Of a stretch of 13,441 nucleotides of DNA, positions 1 to 6,579 are shown piece after piece. Below the pieces are notes generated by a model. The model made no database searches and was not told where the DNA came from. It saw only the letters and a program-made list of their open reading frames with translations. A program made the translations under genes and the position numbers. The stretch lies in assembly GCA_965369035.1 (NCBI GenBank), contig CBDUPF010000079.1, forward strand, positions 1-13,441. Reading direction: 5' to 3'. The DNA comes from Aliishimia sp965369035 (lineage in GTDB: Bacteria; Pseudomonadota; Alphaproteobacteria; Rhodobacterales; Rhodobacteraceae). Numbering within the stretch: position 1 is the first letter of the stretch; each line of letters begins with the position of its first letter.

Positions 1-38
1 CACCGAAATCGAGCCTTCATCTAAACATTAATTTTTGA

Positions 39-68
39 ATTTTCATAGACATACCTAGTCTTGAAAAT
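39..68. repeat. Inverted repeat in AT-rich intergenic DNA
   Basis: An 11-base arm (ATTTTCA then AGAC, interrupted by one extra T) faces its complement (GTCT then TGAAAAT) across a 7-base spacer. It lies in a conspicuously AT-rich patch (about 21-70) of an otherwise GC-rich window, downstream of the flavoprotein gene. Neither side has a U-run directly after the stem, so a classic intrinsic terminator is doubtful. An operator or promoter element for a gene to the left of the window is equally possible. The rest of 1-217 shows only a short 5-bp ACCCT/AGGGT hairpin (122-136) and no convincing gene. Confidence 0.4.
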
Positions 69-217
69 CCGTGCGCACATTCCGGTACTCGCCTTCAATT
101 GCTGTCGTGCGATTGGCTACTACCCTCGGAAAGGGTCGCCGGCTGACTTGTGGCCTATCCGGAGGTTTCGGTGAGTGTCGCCGTAGGGAAGTTTCGCGTC
201 TTCTGTCGACCCGCCGT

Positions 218-1963
218 TCAACCCCTGTCGGGCCAGGTGTCGAAGGGCTGTTTTTCCAACTGCATCGTGCCGTCTTTGTCCTTGAAGATGTTGATCCAGG
301 CGCGCCAGTTCTCCTCGTCGATTTCGGGGTAATCGAGCCGATAGGGGCTGCAGCGACGTTCAGTGCGGAACAGCGAGGCGCGGAGCTTCATCTCGGCCGA
401 GAGGATCATGTTGCGGGTCTCCCAGGCCAGCCGCAATTCGTGCATGTTCGCCGCGCGCAGCATCGGCACGTGATGGTCACGCAACTCCTCGACATAGGTC
501 AGCGCGGCCTCCATCATCGAGGCTTTCTTGATGTAGAGCACGAAGTTCGGGATCATGACGCCCTGCAGCGTCTGGGTGACCCAGGCAGGGCCGTAACCGG
601 CGTCACGACGTAGTGGAGCCAGGATTTCGTCCGTGATCCCGCTCAGGCGCGCGTCGGGAATCGTCGGGGCGTCGATACCAGCGGCATACGCGGCCGCCGC
701 CTCGCCCGCGACCGCACCCTGCACGGCTGAACCCGCCAGCGACGAGCCGATCTGGGTGTAGATCCCGCCGGCCATGTGGCTGCCCAGAGCATCGCCCGCC
801 GCATAGAGACCGGGGATGTTGGAGGCGCAGCGATCGTCGACCGGCACCAGCCCCTCGGATTTGTGGATCGCCATCCCGGCGGACGCGCCGCCGACATTTG
901 CGCCCGGGGAAAAGCCCGGAGGTGGGCCGCCGGGGGCTCCGCCCTCGCCTGCGCCTGGAGGCGGGCCATCGTCACCGCCGGGAGGGGCATCGAAGTTGCG
1001 CTGAAACTCCTCTGGCACATAAGGCCCGCCGTCGACCTCTGCGGTCTCCTGTGGCGCGCCGGGCCCTCCCGCGACGGGGTTGCCCAGCACGTAGGCGCGG
1101 TAGTTCAGGTCCACGCCCAGATCGTGATGCACCTCGACACCGTTGGTCGACGGCACGCGCTCGAACATGTCGCCCCAGCCGTCGAAGGTGGCCGCGGGGT
1201 GGGCGGTGCGCGTCGTGTGGCCGTCGTTCCACTCCTTGCCCGTCACCTTGGCGCCGATTTCATAGGCCATCACCGTGCCGTCGTGCGTCAGGTCTCCCAG
1301 CGGGAAGCCGTTGGGCTTGAAGCCTCCCGAACCGGTGCAGAGGATCACCGATTTGGCGCGAATGGTCACGGTTTCTTCCGCGTCGAGGCTGAAGCCCGCG
1401 GCCCCGGCGATGCGGCCGTCTTCCTTGATGAGATGTGTGATCGTCACCCGCTCCAACAGCGGAATGGCGCGGTCTTCGATGGGCTTCATGAACGGGCGGT
1501 TGGCCAGCGTCTGATCGAAATAACCCCAGTCTTTCAGATCCTTGGCACGATCAAGCGAATTTTCGGCAAGCTGGCGCGCATAGACCCGGTTACACGTACC
1601 CAGTGCGGAGCGGGAGACGGTGTCGACGAAATCGTCGATACTGCCGGTCTCGACCGCAGGGTCGAAGACGAAGAAGCCCTTGCCGAAGGGGGTCAGGCCA
1701 GACGAGCCCAGCCGCCCCTTGGAGACGATCATCGTGGCCGCACCTGCGTCATGGGCCTTTACCGCGGCAAAAAGCCCGGCCATGCCGCCGCCGATCACCA
1801 GAACGTCGGTGGAGTGGTCGGTGTTGGTGATGGTTCCGGGGTCGATTTCCACGGCGTTCTGTGCCCATCCAGGCAGACCGACCGTGGCAAGACCGGCACT
1901 TGCTCCGCCCAGCACCAGAACGTCGCGGCGGGTCGGGGCGGGGCTTTTTTCAGGTGCAGTCAT
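218..1963 (-). CDS. Tat-exported FAD-dependent reductase, fumarate reductase/AprA superfamily
   Basis: This is a 581-residue flavoprotein. The N-terminus has twin arginines (TRRDVLVLGG, residues 11-20) followed by a hydrophobic Ala/Gly stretch ending near GWAQNA (32-37), which reads as a Tat signal. The FAD-binding Rossmann motif DVLVIGGGMAGL is at 53-64, the second FAD motif IPGLYAAGD at 383-391, and a fumarate-reductase-like C-terminal helical region (RNMILSAEMKLRASLFRTE, then YRLDYPE) at 517-547. HPAATFDGWG (255-264) sits where members have HPT-type or AprA-type active-site loops, so the substrate cannot be assigned. A Pro/Gly-rich insert occupies about 326-354. The start overlaps the stop of the upstream cytochrome b gene (ATGA, 1960-1963) with no strong ribosome site, suggesting translational coupling. 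Family membership is firm. The acceptor could be an organic acid, a sulfur compound or another oxidant, and fumarate reduction itself is unproven. Confidence 0.85.
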   Translation of the reverse strand: MTAPEKSPAPTRRDVLVLGGASAGLATVGLPGWAQNAVEIDPGTITNTDHSTDVLVIGGGMAGLFAAVKAHDAGAATMIVSKGRLGSSGLTPFGKGFFVFDPAVETGSIDDFVDTVSRSALGTCNRVYARQLAENSLDRAKDLKDWGYFDQTLANRPFMKPIEDRAIPLLERVTITHLIKEDGRIAGAAGFSLDAEETVTIRAKSVILCTGSGGFKPNGFPLGDLTHDGTVMAYEIGAKVTGKEWNDGHTTRTAHPAATFDGWGDMFERVPSTNGVEVHHDLGVDLNYRAYVLGNPVAGGPGAPQETAEVDGGPYVPEEFQRNFDAPPGGDDGPPPGAGEGGAPGGPPPGFSPGANVGGASAGMAIHKSEGLVPVDDRCASNIPGLYAAGDALGSHMAGGIYTQIGSSLAGSAVQGAVAGEAAAAYAAGIDAPTIPDARLSGITDEILAPLRRDAGYGPAWVTQTLQGVMIPNFVLYIKKASMMEAALTYVEELRDHHVPMLRAANMHELRLAWETRNMILSAEMKLRASLFRTERRCSPYRLDYPEIDEENWRAWINIFKDKDGTMQLEKQPFDTWPDRG

Positions 1964-2631
1964 GACGCGGTGGCTTTCTGTGAGTGCGTGGGTTTGGCCG
2001 GGGGCGTGCCCCAGTAGAGCCTGGCCAGCAGGACGAAGCCGATCAGCGCCAGCGTGAGAAAGAGGGTGGCCATCGCGACGTCCGTGTGGCGGCCGAGTGT
2101 AATGGAATGCCAGAGCGCAAGTACGGTGAAGGTGACGGCCAGCCCGCCATGGAAATACCGCCAGCCGCGATAATGAGTGGAGAGACGCTTGATGACGGGT
2201 TTGCGGAAAAACGCGGTCACGACGAGCACCAGAAGCAGTACCCAGCCAACGAGGCCCAGAACGATGCCGAGGCTGTCGATCTCGGTGATCATCGTGACGA
2301 AGGCGTGCCCTGGCCGCACCCCGCCTTCCAGCGCGCGCGGCAGCACGATCAGTGCGGGATGCAGGAGGATCACCGCGACCGCCGTATAGGCGATGTATTT
2401 GTGGACCTTCTGGATCTGCACCGGCTTGAAGACACTGAGCAGCCAGGTGTTGCTGCGCGCCATGAAGAACTGGCCGAGCATTGCCGCGAAGGCGAGTAGC
2501 GTGGCCAGCGAGATCGCCTCCTTCAGCACCGACCGGCGCGGGGCGTCGCCAAGCGCATAGAACATGAGCGGCAGGCCGACGAACATGGCGAGGGCCGCGA
2601 GAATGGTGACGCGTTGAGCGGTGAGCTTCAT
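1960..2631 (-). CDS. Ferric-reductase-like transmembrane haem b protein
   Basis: This 223-residue protein has about six hydrophobic segments (near 8-27, 38-57, 78-98, 120-141, 158-178, 184-204). Two His pairs at 14-residue spacing, H77/H91 (VHKYIA to LLHP) and H161/H175 (YFHGG to LWHS), form the bis-histidine pattern of the ferric reductase-like transmembrane domain, which binds two b haems stacked across the membrane (known for the family). It has no FAD or NAD domain, so it must take electrons from a partner. The ferredoxin and FNR-like genes next to it, and the Tat flavoprotein overlapping its end, are obvious candidates. The arrangement recalls MsrQ, a stand-alone haem b membrane protein that feeds a Tat-exported enzyme; this analogy is an inference. 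It starts 4 bases after the ferredoxin stop, with a G-rich ribosome site inside that gene's end. Confidence 0.85.
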   Translation of the reverse strand: MKLTAQRVTILAALAMFVGLPLMFYALGDAPRRSVLKEAISLATLLAFAAMLGQFFMARSNTWLLSVFKPVQIQKVHKYIAYTAVAVILLHPALIVLPRALEGGVRPGHAFVTMITEIDSLGIVLGLVGWVLLLVLVVTAFFRKPVIKRLSTHYRGWRYFHGGLAVTFTVLALWHSITLGRHTDVAMATLFLTLALIGFVLLARLYWGTPPAKPTHSQKATAS

Positions 2632-2635
2632 GTGT

Positions 2636-2845
2636 CTACCCCCAGGGCACGACGACGGGGATGGATTTCTCGGGCGACATCTCGATTGCGTCGACCGGAC
2701 AGTACATCCGGCAGAGATGGCAGATCTGGCAGTCGGCGGGATAGGTGATGACAGCCTTGCCGCGCTCCATGCGGATCACGTCGCAGGGGCAGGACTTCAC
2801 GCATTCCTCGCAGCCGATGCAGCCATTGATGCTCTTGATCGTCAC
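2636..2845 (-). CDS. 2[4Fe-4S] ferredoxin
   Basis: This is a 69-residue bacterial-type ferredoxin. C9-x2-C12-x2-C15-x3-C19 and C39-x2-C42-x2-C45-x3-C49 give two [4Fe-4S] clusters, each followed by the usual hydrophobic turn (CDVIRM, VDAIEM). An extra Cys (C21) follows the first cluster. It has no signal peptide. The start codon is GTG, supported by an AAGGA ribosome site 8-9 bases upstream and by the protein start fitting the family. It lies between the FNR-like reductase (27-base gap) and the haem b protein (4-base gap). In dissimilatory APS reductases a two-cluster ferredoxin subunit (AprB) partners an AprA flavoprotein; here the flavoprotein is two genes downstream, so a similar electron-delivery role is plausible but inferred. 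Confidence 0.9.
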   Translation of the reverse strand: MTIKSINGCIGCEECVKSCPCDVIRMERGKAVITYPADCQICHLCRMYCPVDAIEMSPEKSIPVVVPWG

Positions 2846-2872
2846 GAGATCGTTCCTTTCGGAAAAAGCGCC

Positions 2873-4213
2873 TCAGCGCATGTTGAACAGTTCCTGGTGG
2901 AAATCGGCAGGACGCAAGCCATGCGCAACAAGGTCGCGGCGCAGCGCCTCGCCGAAGGCCGCGGGACCGCAGAACCAGACGCTCGCCCCGGACCAGTCAG
3001 GCAGCATCTCGCGCAGGCGCGCGCCGGTCAGAAATCCGTCCTGTTTGTCGCGCAGAAGATGCAGGTCGACGCCCGCCGCCGCCGCATCCGCCTCCAGCAG
3101 GCCCTGCGCTTCGGGCGCGATCTCGGTCACGCTGTGGATCAGGTCGACCCTCTTGCCGTCCGCCACCCTTGCCACTTGTTTCAGCCGCGCGATGAACGGT
3201 GTGATGCCGATCCCCGCGCCGATCCATATCTGGCGCGTCTTGCCGTCGTCGAAGGTGAACCGCCCGTAGGGTCCCTCCACCGTCACGTCGTTTCCGACGG
3301 CGAGCGTATCCGGCAACCGCTCGGTAAAATCGCCCAACGCCTTGCTGATGAACGTGATGGACCGGGACGCAGGATCCCAGGCCGAAGCGATGGTGAAGGG
3401 ATGCGCCCCTTCCTTGCGGTCGAAGGTGACGAAGGCGAACTGGCCGGGATCATGCCCGGGCCAGGCCGTGTCCATGGTGATTTCGGCTTCGGTGATCTTC
3501 ATCGACGGGAACCGGCGCAACGCCGCGACCCGGCCCGCGGCCCTGCGACGGCGGCCGATCTGCCGGGTCAGGGCCAAGAGCGCCGCCACGACGCCGCCGA
3601 TCATGAGAATGGCCGTGACGACCCCAATCGGCTGGCTCCAGTCATTGAAATCAAGCAGGACGGTCGCATGAAAGACAAGCACCAGATATGCGACGGCGAT
3701 CAGCCTGTGCGTGGCGGCGAAGAACCGGTACGGAATGCGCCGAAGCAGCGCGATGACGATCAGCGCCACAGCTGCGTAGAACGCCCATTCGCCCAGGCCT
3801 TCCGCCGTGTCGCGCTGGCTGTTGAAGAATGTCTGGACCGCGCCAAGGTCGGGCATTTCGCCAGTCGGGCCACTCCGGTCGGGCCGCTCGATGATACCCC
3901 AGGAAACGGCCCATTTTGGTCCCTTGGCCGCGACCCAGTGAATGACCGAAGTCACCAGTGCCGTGATGCCCAGCCATTTGTGCAGACGGTAGGACTTGTC
4001 GAGCCCGTTGAGCCAGCGGTCTGCCCAGGGCGAGCGGGTGGCGAGGATCATCGCGACGCTCATCACGCTGATGCTCAGGACACCGGCATACTGCACGAGC
4101 AGATTGCGAATGGCGATGAAGCTCAGGGTTTCGGGCAAAGGCAGGCTGGCCGCGACCCAAAGAACGCTGAGGCAAAGCAGCAGTGCCCAAAGCGTGATCC
4201 GTATCGGTTTCAT
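2873..4213 (-). CDS. Ferric-reductase-like haem b / FAD-NAD(P)H oxidoreductase fusion
   Basis: This 446-residue membrane reductase has an N-terminal half with about six membrane segments (near 5-22, 36-58, 79-95, 143-160, 167-186, 197-216) and haem-ligand His pairs H78/H92 and H169/H182. The C-terminal half (about 235-446) is a ferredoxin-NADP reductase-type module with the FAD motif HPFTIAS (271-277), nucleotide-binding GAGIGITPF (332-340), WFCGP (413-417) and a terminal ELFNMR. Such proteins move electrons from cytoplasmic NAD(P)H through FAD to membrane haems (family knowledge). I chose the ATG at 4213 because it has a GGGGAA ribosome site 7 bases upstream and begins a hydrophobic helix. 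The open frame extends to about 4534, but that part lies inside the upstream gene and has no family character. It is likely the electron entry point of the five-gene operon; the physiological acceptor is unknown. Confidence 0.85.
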   Translation of the reverse strand: MKPIRITLWALLLCLSVLWVAASLPLPETLSFIAIRNLLVQYAGVLSISVMSVAMILATRSPWADRWLNGLDKSYRLHKWLGITALVTSVIHWVAAKGPKWAVSWGIIERPDRSGPTGEMPDLGAVQTFFNSQRDTAEGLGEWAFYAAVALIVIALLRRIPYRFFAATHRLIAVAYLVLVFHATVLLDFNDWSQPIGVVTAILMIGGVVAALLALTRQIGRRRRAAGRVAALRRFPSMKITEAEITMDTAWPGHDPGQFAFVTFDRKEGAHPFTIASAWDPASRSITFISKALGDFTERLPDTLAVGNDVTVEGPYGRFTFDDGKTRQIWIGAGIGITPFIARLKQVARVADGKRVDLIHSVTEIAPEAQGLLEADAAAAGVDLHLLRDKQDGFLTGARLREMLPDWSGASVWFCGPAAFGEALRRDLVAHGLRPADFHQELFNMR

Positions 4214-4253
4214 GAGCGTGTTCCCCGGCTGATCCTGCTGAACTTCGGTCCTC

Positions 4254-5000
4254 TCATGCCGTAACCCAAGGCGGGGCGGCGAGCAGGTAGTGAGTGAGCG
4301 TCGCGTCGGCCGCGTAAAAACCCCAATGGAGCGCATAGGCCCAACGAAAGCCGCTGCGCGTGCGCAGGTAGAGCGAGGGCAGGAGCGCGCCGAAAACGGT
4401 CGCGGCGATCGTGAAGCGGGCGACATAGAGCGCAATGAAGCCGTCGAGCGCAAGAGCCAGATGAAAGAGGCCGAACGCGCAGGCCATTCCGATGCTGATT
4501 GCCCCGAGACCCAACCCCGCGCGTGCGCTGGCAAAGATCAGCGCCGCGGCCAGCACCTGCTGGAACAGGATGTCCGCGGATTTCGGCAGGTAGTACCAGG
4601 CCGAGGCGAACATGAACTGCGGCGGGTTCGGCGGGGCGCGCAGTTCCGACACCTGAGGCATGAGTGGCACCACGTAGAGCACGAACAACGCGAAGCCCAG
4701 AAGTATCGGCAGCATCAACACCGCTTCGCGCCCCAGTCGTCCGGGATCCAAAACACCGGCGAAGAGTGATCGGAACAGCCAGAAGGCCAACGCGGCCCAG
4801 CCGAGATAGTAGGCCGTGAACAGTATCGGCGCCCCGTCATACCCCCGCTCGAGGTCCAGCGTATCCACAAGCGCATAGTAGATCTGGCTCGACACCATCC
4901 AGAGGGCCGCGACGATGAGCAGCGTGCGGACGATTTGGCCTGGCGCCCCGGGTGCGTGAGTTTTCACGGCCGTGGGCTGAATGGAAACCGATGAAGTCAT
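4254..5000 (-). CDS. Multi-pass membrane protein, possible degenerate CPBP-type protein
   Basis: This 248-residue protein has a short polar N-terminus and about seven membrane segments (near 24-44, 57-79, 92-114, 143-160, 164-185, 188-210, 220-240). I do not recognise a characterised homologue. Three positions echo the CPBP (CAAX protease and bacteriocin-processing) family: ADILFQ (142-147) has the spacing of EExxxR but lacks all three key residues, FGLFH (176-180) matches the FxxxH motif, and H225 (LHWGF) could be the third-motif His. If the homology is real, the protein is probably not a protease and may act as a membrane assembly partner. It is the first gene of the five-gene redox operon, 40 bases ahead of the reductase fusion, and is preceded by the promoter at 5056-5084. 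The ATG at 5000 has only a weak purine-rich site (GAGAAAGAG) and overlaps the stop of a small upstream frame. Confidence 0.65.
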   Translation of the reverse strand: MTSSVSIQPTAVKTHAPGAPGQIVRTLLIVAALWMVSSQIYYALVDTLDLERGYDGAPILFTAYYLGWAALAFWLFRSLFAGVLDPGRLGREAVLMLPILLGFALFVLYVVPLMPQVSELRAPPNPPQFMFASAWYYLPKSADILFQQVLAAALIFASARAGLGLGAISIGMACAFGLFHLALALDGFIALYVARFTIAATVFGALLPSLYLRTRSGFRWAYALHWGFYAADATLTHYLLAAPPWVTA

Positions 5001-5041
5001 GACTCTTTCTCGTCGGACGACATGTCCTGCGACACTTGCAT
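4997..5041 (-). CDS. Possible 14-residue leader peptide (uORF)
   Basis: A short frame, MQVSQDMSSDEKES, begins at an ATG with an AGGTG ribosome-like site 5 bases upstream. Its TGA overlaps the ATG of the membrane protein gene (ATGA at 4997-5000). It lies within the leader expected from the promoter at 5056-5084. The overlap would allow translational coupling, which might offset the weak ribosome site of the downstream gene. Chance occurrence cannot be excluded, and the peptide shows no attenuator-like codon run. Confidence 0.25.
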   Translation of the reverse strand: MQVSQDMSSDEKES

Positions 5042-5055
5042 CGCAACACCTGAAA

Positions 5056-5084
5056 AATATAGAATGTTAATTGTTAGCATACAA
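5056..5084 (-). promoter_or_regulatory. Sigma70-like promoter with palindromic operator in the spacer
   Basis: On the minus strand, TTGTAT (5084-5079) and TATATT (5061-5056) are separated by exactly 17 bases, a good housekeeping-type -35/-10 pair in an AT-rich pocket. The spacer and edge carry a near-perfect 7-3-7 palindrome (plus strand ATGTTAATTGTTAGCAT, 5064-5080, one mismatched pair), placed where a repressor would block polymerase. Transcription would start near 5048-5051, about 10 bases before the possible leader peptide and about 50 before the membrane protein gene. The regulator is not identifiable from the site. Confidence 0.6.
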
Positions 5085-5137
5085 GTCAGAGGACCCGGAT
5101 TTTCACGCACCTTGCGCGTCGCGAGCCCGCCTTGTTT

Positions 5138-5153
5138 CAACGGGCCCCCGTTG
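5138..5153. repeat. GC-rich inverted repeat between operons
   Basis: CAACGGG and CCCGTTG are perfect 7-base arms around CC (6-bp stem with a 4-base loop in practice). It lies between the 3' end of the arsenic-type operon and the promoter of the redox operon. No U-run follows on either strand, so it is a structural element of uncertain role. Confidence 0.35.
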
Positions 5154-5157
5154 GATC

Positions 5158-5184
5158 CCGGCCTTCAGAACCCCAAAAGGCCGG
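5158..5184 (-). terminator. Candidate terminator hairpin of the arsR-permease-thioredoxin operon
   Basis: CCGGCCTT and AAGGCCGG form a perfect 8-bp stem around an 11-base loop, 64 bases beyond the thioredoxin-like stop codon. A second, mutually exclusive GGCCG/CGGCC pairing (5179-5195) is followed on the minus strand by TTTTGGGGTT, which is closer to an intrinsic terminator. The position between two same-strand operons supports a terminator or RNA-end-protecting function, but the missing long U-tract keeps this tentative. Confidence 0.4.
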
Positions 5185-5247
5185 TCGAGCGGCCGGTTGC
5201 CGTGCGGGTCCGACACACGGCACCGGAAGCGGCGAGAATGGTGCGGA

Positions 5248-5484
5248 TCACGCGTTCAGCCAGCCGTCGATCTTTGACGCATCCGGCAAGCCGCCGCTGT
5301 GCACGAGCTTGCCGTCGACAGCGATACCCGGCGTGGACATGACGCCCGCCATGGCAATGGATTTCGCATCGGTGACCTTTTCGACGTCGACCTCTACGCC
5401 CAACCGTGTTGCCGCGTCCTTGAGCATTGCCTCCGTGGTTTCGCAGCGTTTGCAGCCGGGGCCATAGATCTTGATGTTCTTCAT
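5248..5484 (-). CDS. Small thioredoxin-like redox-active disulfide protein
   Basis: This is a 78-residue, minimal thioredoxin-fold protein. It has an early strand (KNIKIYG), the active-site motif C11-K-R-C14, the cis-proline turn STPG (50-53) and a C-terminal helix. The compact size and GPGCKRC motif match the redox-active disulfide protein 2 family, commonly found next to PF03773 permeases and ArsR regulators. It has no signal peptide, so it should be cytoplasmic, possibly reducing the permease's cysteines or its substrate (inference). It starts 36 bases after the permease stop, with an AAGGAA ribosome site 4-5 bases before the ATG, and ends the operon. Confidence 0.85.
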   Translation of the reverse strand: MKNIKIYGPGCKRCETTEAMLKDAATRLGVEVDVEKVTDAKSIAMAGVMSTPGIAVDGKLVHSGGLPDASKIDGWLNA

Positions 5485-5520
5485 GGGGTTTCCTTCCGGG
5501 GAAATCTGCGCGAGGGGCGT

Positions 5521-6579
5521 TTACAGCAGAATGTTGAAGAGAAAGCCGGTCGCGAGGATTCCCGCGGCGACCACTGTGATAAAGATGGCGATCAGGCGAT
5601 AGGTCAGCACCTGCTTGAGGATGATCATCTCCGGCAGGGACAGCGCGATCACCGACATCATGAAAGCCAGCGTCGTGCCGAGCGCCGCCCCCTTGCCAAG
5701 AAGCGCCTCGACAATGGGGATGACACCGGCCGCGTTGGTGTACATCGGGATCCCTACGGCCACGGCCGCGGGAACCGACCACCAGGTCTCGCCGCCCATG
5801 ATCCGCAGCATTATCGCCTCGGGCACATAGCCGTGGATGGCCGCACCGATCCCGATGCCGATCAGCACCCAGATCCAGACCTTGCCGACGATCTCGCGGA
5901 CCTGTTCGACACCGATCTTGAGCCGGTCAACAAGCTTCAGCTGTTCCTCGGGCAGATCGCCCACCGGACCCGCATTCAATTCGCGCACCCAGTCCTGCAG
6001 GTATCGCTCCAACCCCAACCGCCCCAGAATGAAGCCTGAAACCGTCGCGAGCGTGAAACCGAAGACGAGGTAGATCGTGGCGATCTCCCAGCCCACAAGA
6101 CCGTAGAGCAGCCCGAGGCCCACCGGCCCCACCATCGGTCCGGCGATCAGGAAGGAAAACGTCACGCCGAGCGGGATGCCGGCCGACACGAAACCTATGA
6201 AAAGCGGCACGGACGAGCAGGAACAGAACGGCGTGAAGACGCCCAGAAGCGAGGCCAGCGGATAGCCCCAGATCTCGCGCTTGCCGGCCAGGATCGCACG
6301 GGTCTTTTCCGGGCTGAACCAGCTACGCAAGACGCCGGTGACAAAGACGATGCCGGTCAGCAGGAGCAGCACCTTGGGAACATCGTAGATGAAGAAGGCG
6401 ATCGCCTGGCCCGTATGGCTGTCACGCTCCACCGGGAACAAAGACGTCGCCCATTCGGAAAAGGGCACCAGTTGATTGTAGAGCAGCCACCAGAGCACCG
6501 CCGCGAACGCCACGCCGGCATACCAGAGCCAATCCGGCGCTGCCCTCGGGGGCCCGGCCTCATGAGTTTCGGTCGTCAT
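5521..6579 (-). CDS. PF03773 permease (ArsP-type, organoarsenical efflux family)
   Basis: This 352-residue membrane protein has about eight to ten hydrophobic segments. The signature is TPFCSCSSVP (116-125), with C119 and C121 in a membrane helix as in the DUF318/ArsP permease family, plus conserved GIPMYTNAAG (276-285) and SLPEMIIL (314-321). A roughly 30-residue charged cytoplasmic loop (about 189-228) divides the halves. Characterised ArsP proteins export trivalent organoarsenicals such as methylarsenite. Other family members have no proven substrate, so the substrate here is inferred from the ArsR partner. It overlaps the arsR stop by ATGA (6576-6579) and has an AAGGAAG ribosome site inside the end of arsR. 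Confidence 0.85.
   Translation of the reverse strand: MTTETHEAGPPRAAPDWLWYAGVAFAAVLWWLLYNQLVPFSEWATSLFPVERDSHTGQAIAFFIYDVPKVLLLLTGIVFVTGVLRSWFSPEKTRAILAGKREIWGYPLASLLGVFTPFCSCSSVPLFIGFVSAGIPLGVTFSFLIAGPMVGPVGLGLLYGLVGWEIATIYLVFGFTLATVSGFILGRLGLERYLQDWVRELNAGPVGDLPEEQLKLVDRLKIGVEQVREIVGKVWIWVLIGIGIGAAIHGYVPEAIMLRIMGGETWWSVPAAVAVGIPMYTNAAGVIPIVEALLGKGAALGTTLAFMMSVIALSLPEMIILKQVLTYRLIAIFITVVAAGILATGFLFNILL

Noticed and set aside
1904..1928. Second FAD-binding Rossmann motif (DVLVLGGASAGLA) at the flavoprotein N-terminus
   Set aside because: It resembles GxGxxG but directly follows twin Arg and leads into an Ala/Gly-rich signal-like stretch; the true FAD motif is at residues 53-64. A Tat leader is the simpler reading.
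776..2017. 413-codon plus-strand open frame
   Set aside because: It is antisense to the flavoprotein, whose FAD motifs and C-terminal region are intact.
2621..4264. 547-codon plus-strand open frame
   Set aside because: It lies antisense to the reductase fusion, ferredoxin and part of their neighbours, which have clear family motifs. Its translation is low in hydrophobic structure, rich in His/Arg/Asp, and shows no family signature.
4214..4534. N-terminal extension of the reductase fusion
   Set aside because: The extension overlaps the upstream membrane protein in another frame and has no reductase character; the ATG at 4213 has a good ribosome site and starts a membrane helix.
5064..5080. 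A second ArsR operator
   Set aside because: The palindrome does not share the ATGCGC/GCGCAT half-sites of the operator upstream of arsR, so control by the same ArsR is not supported.
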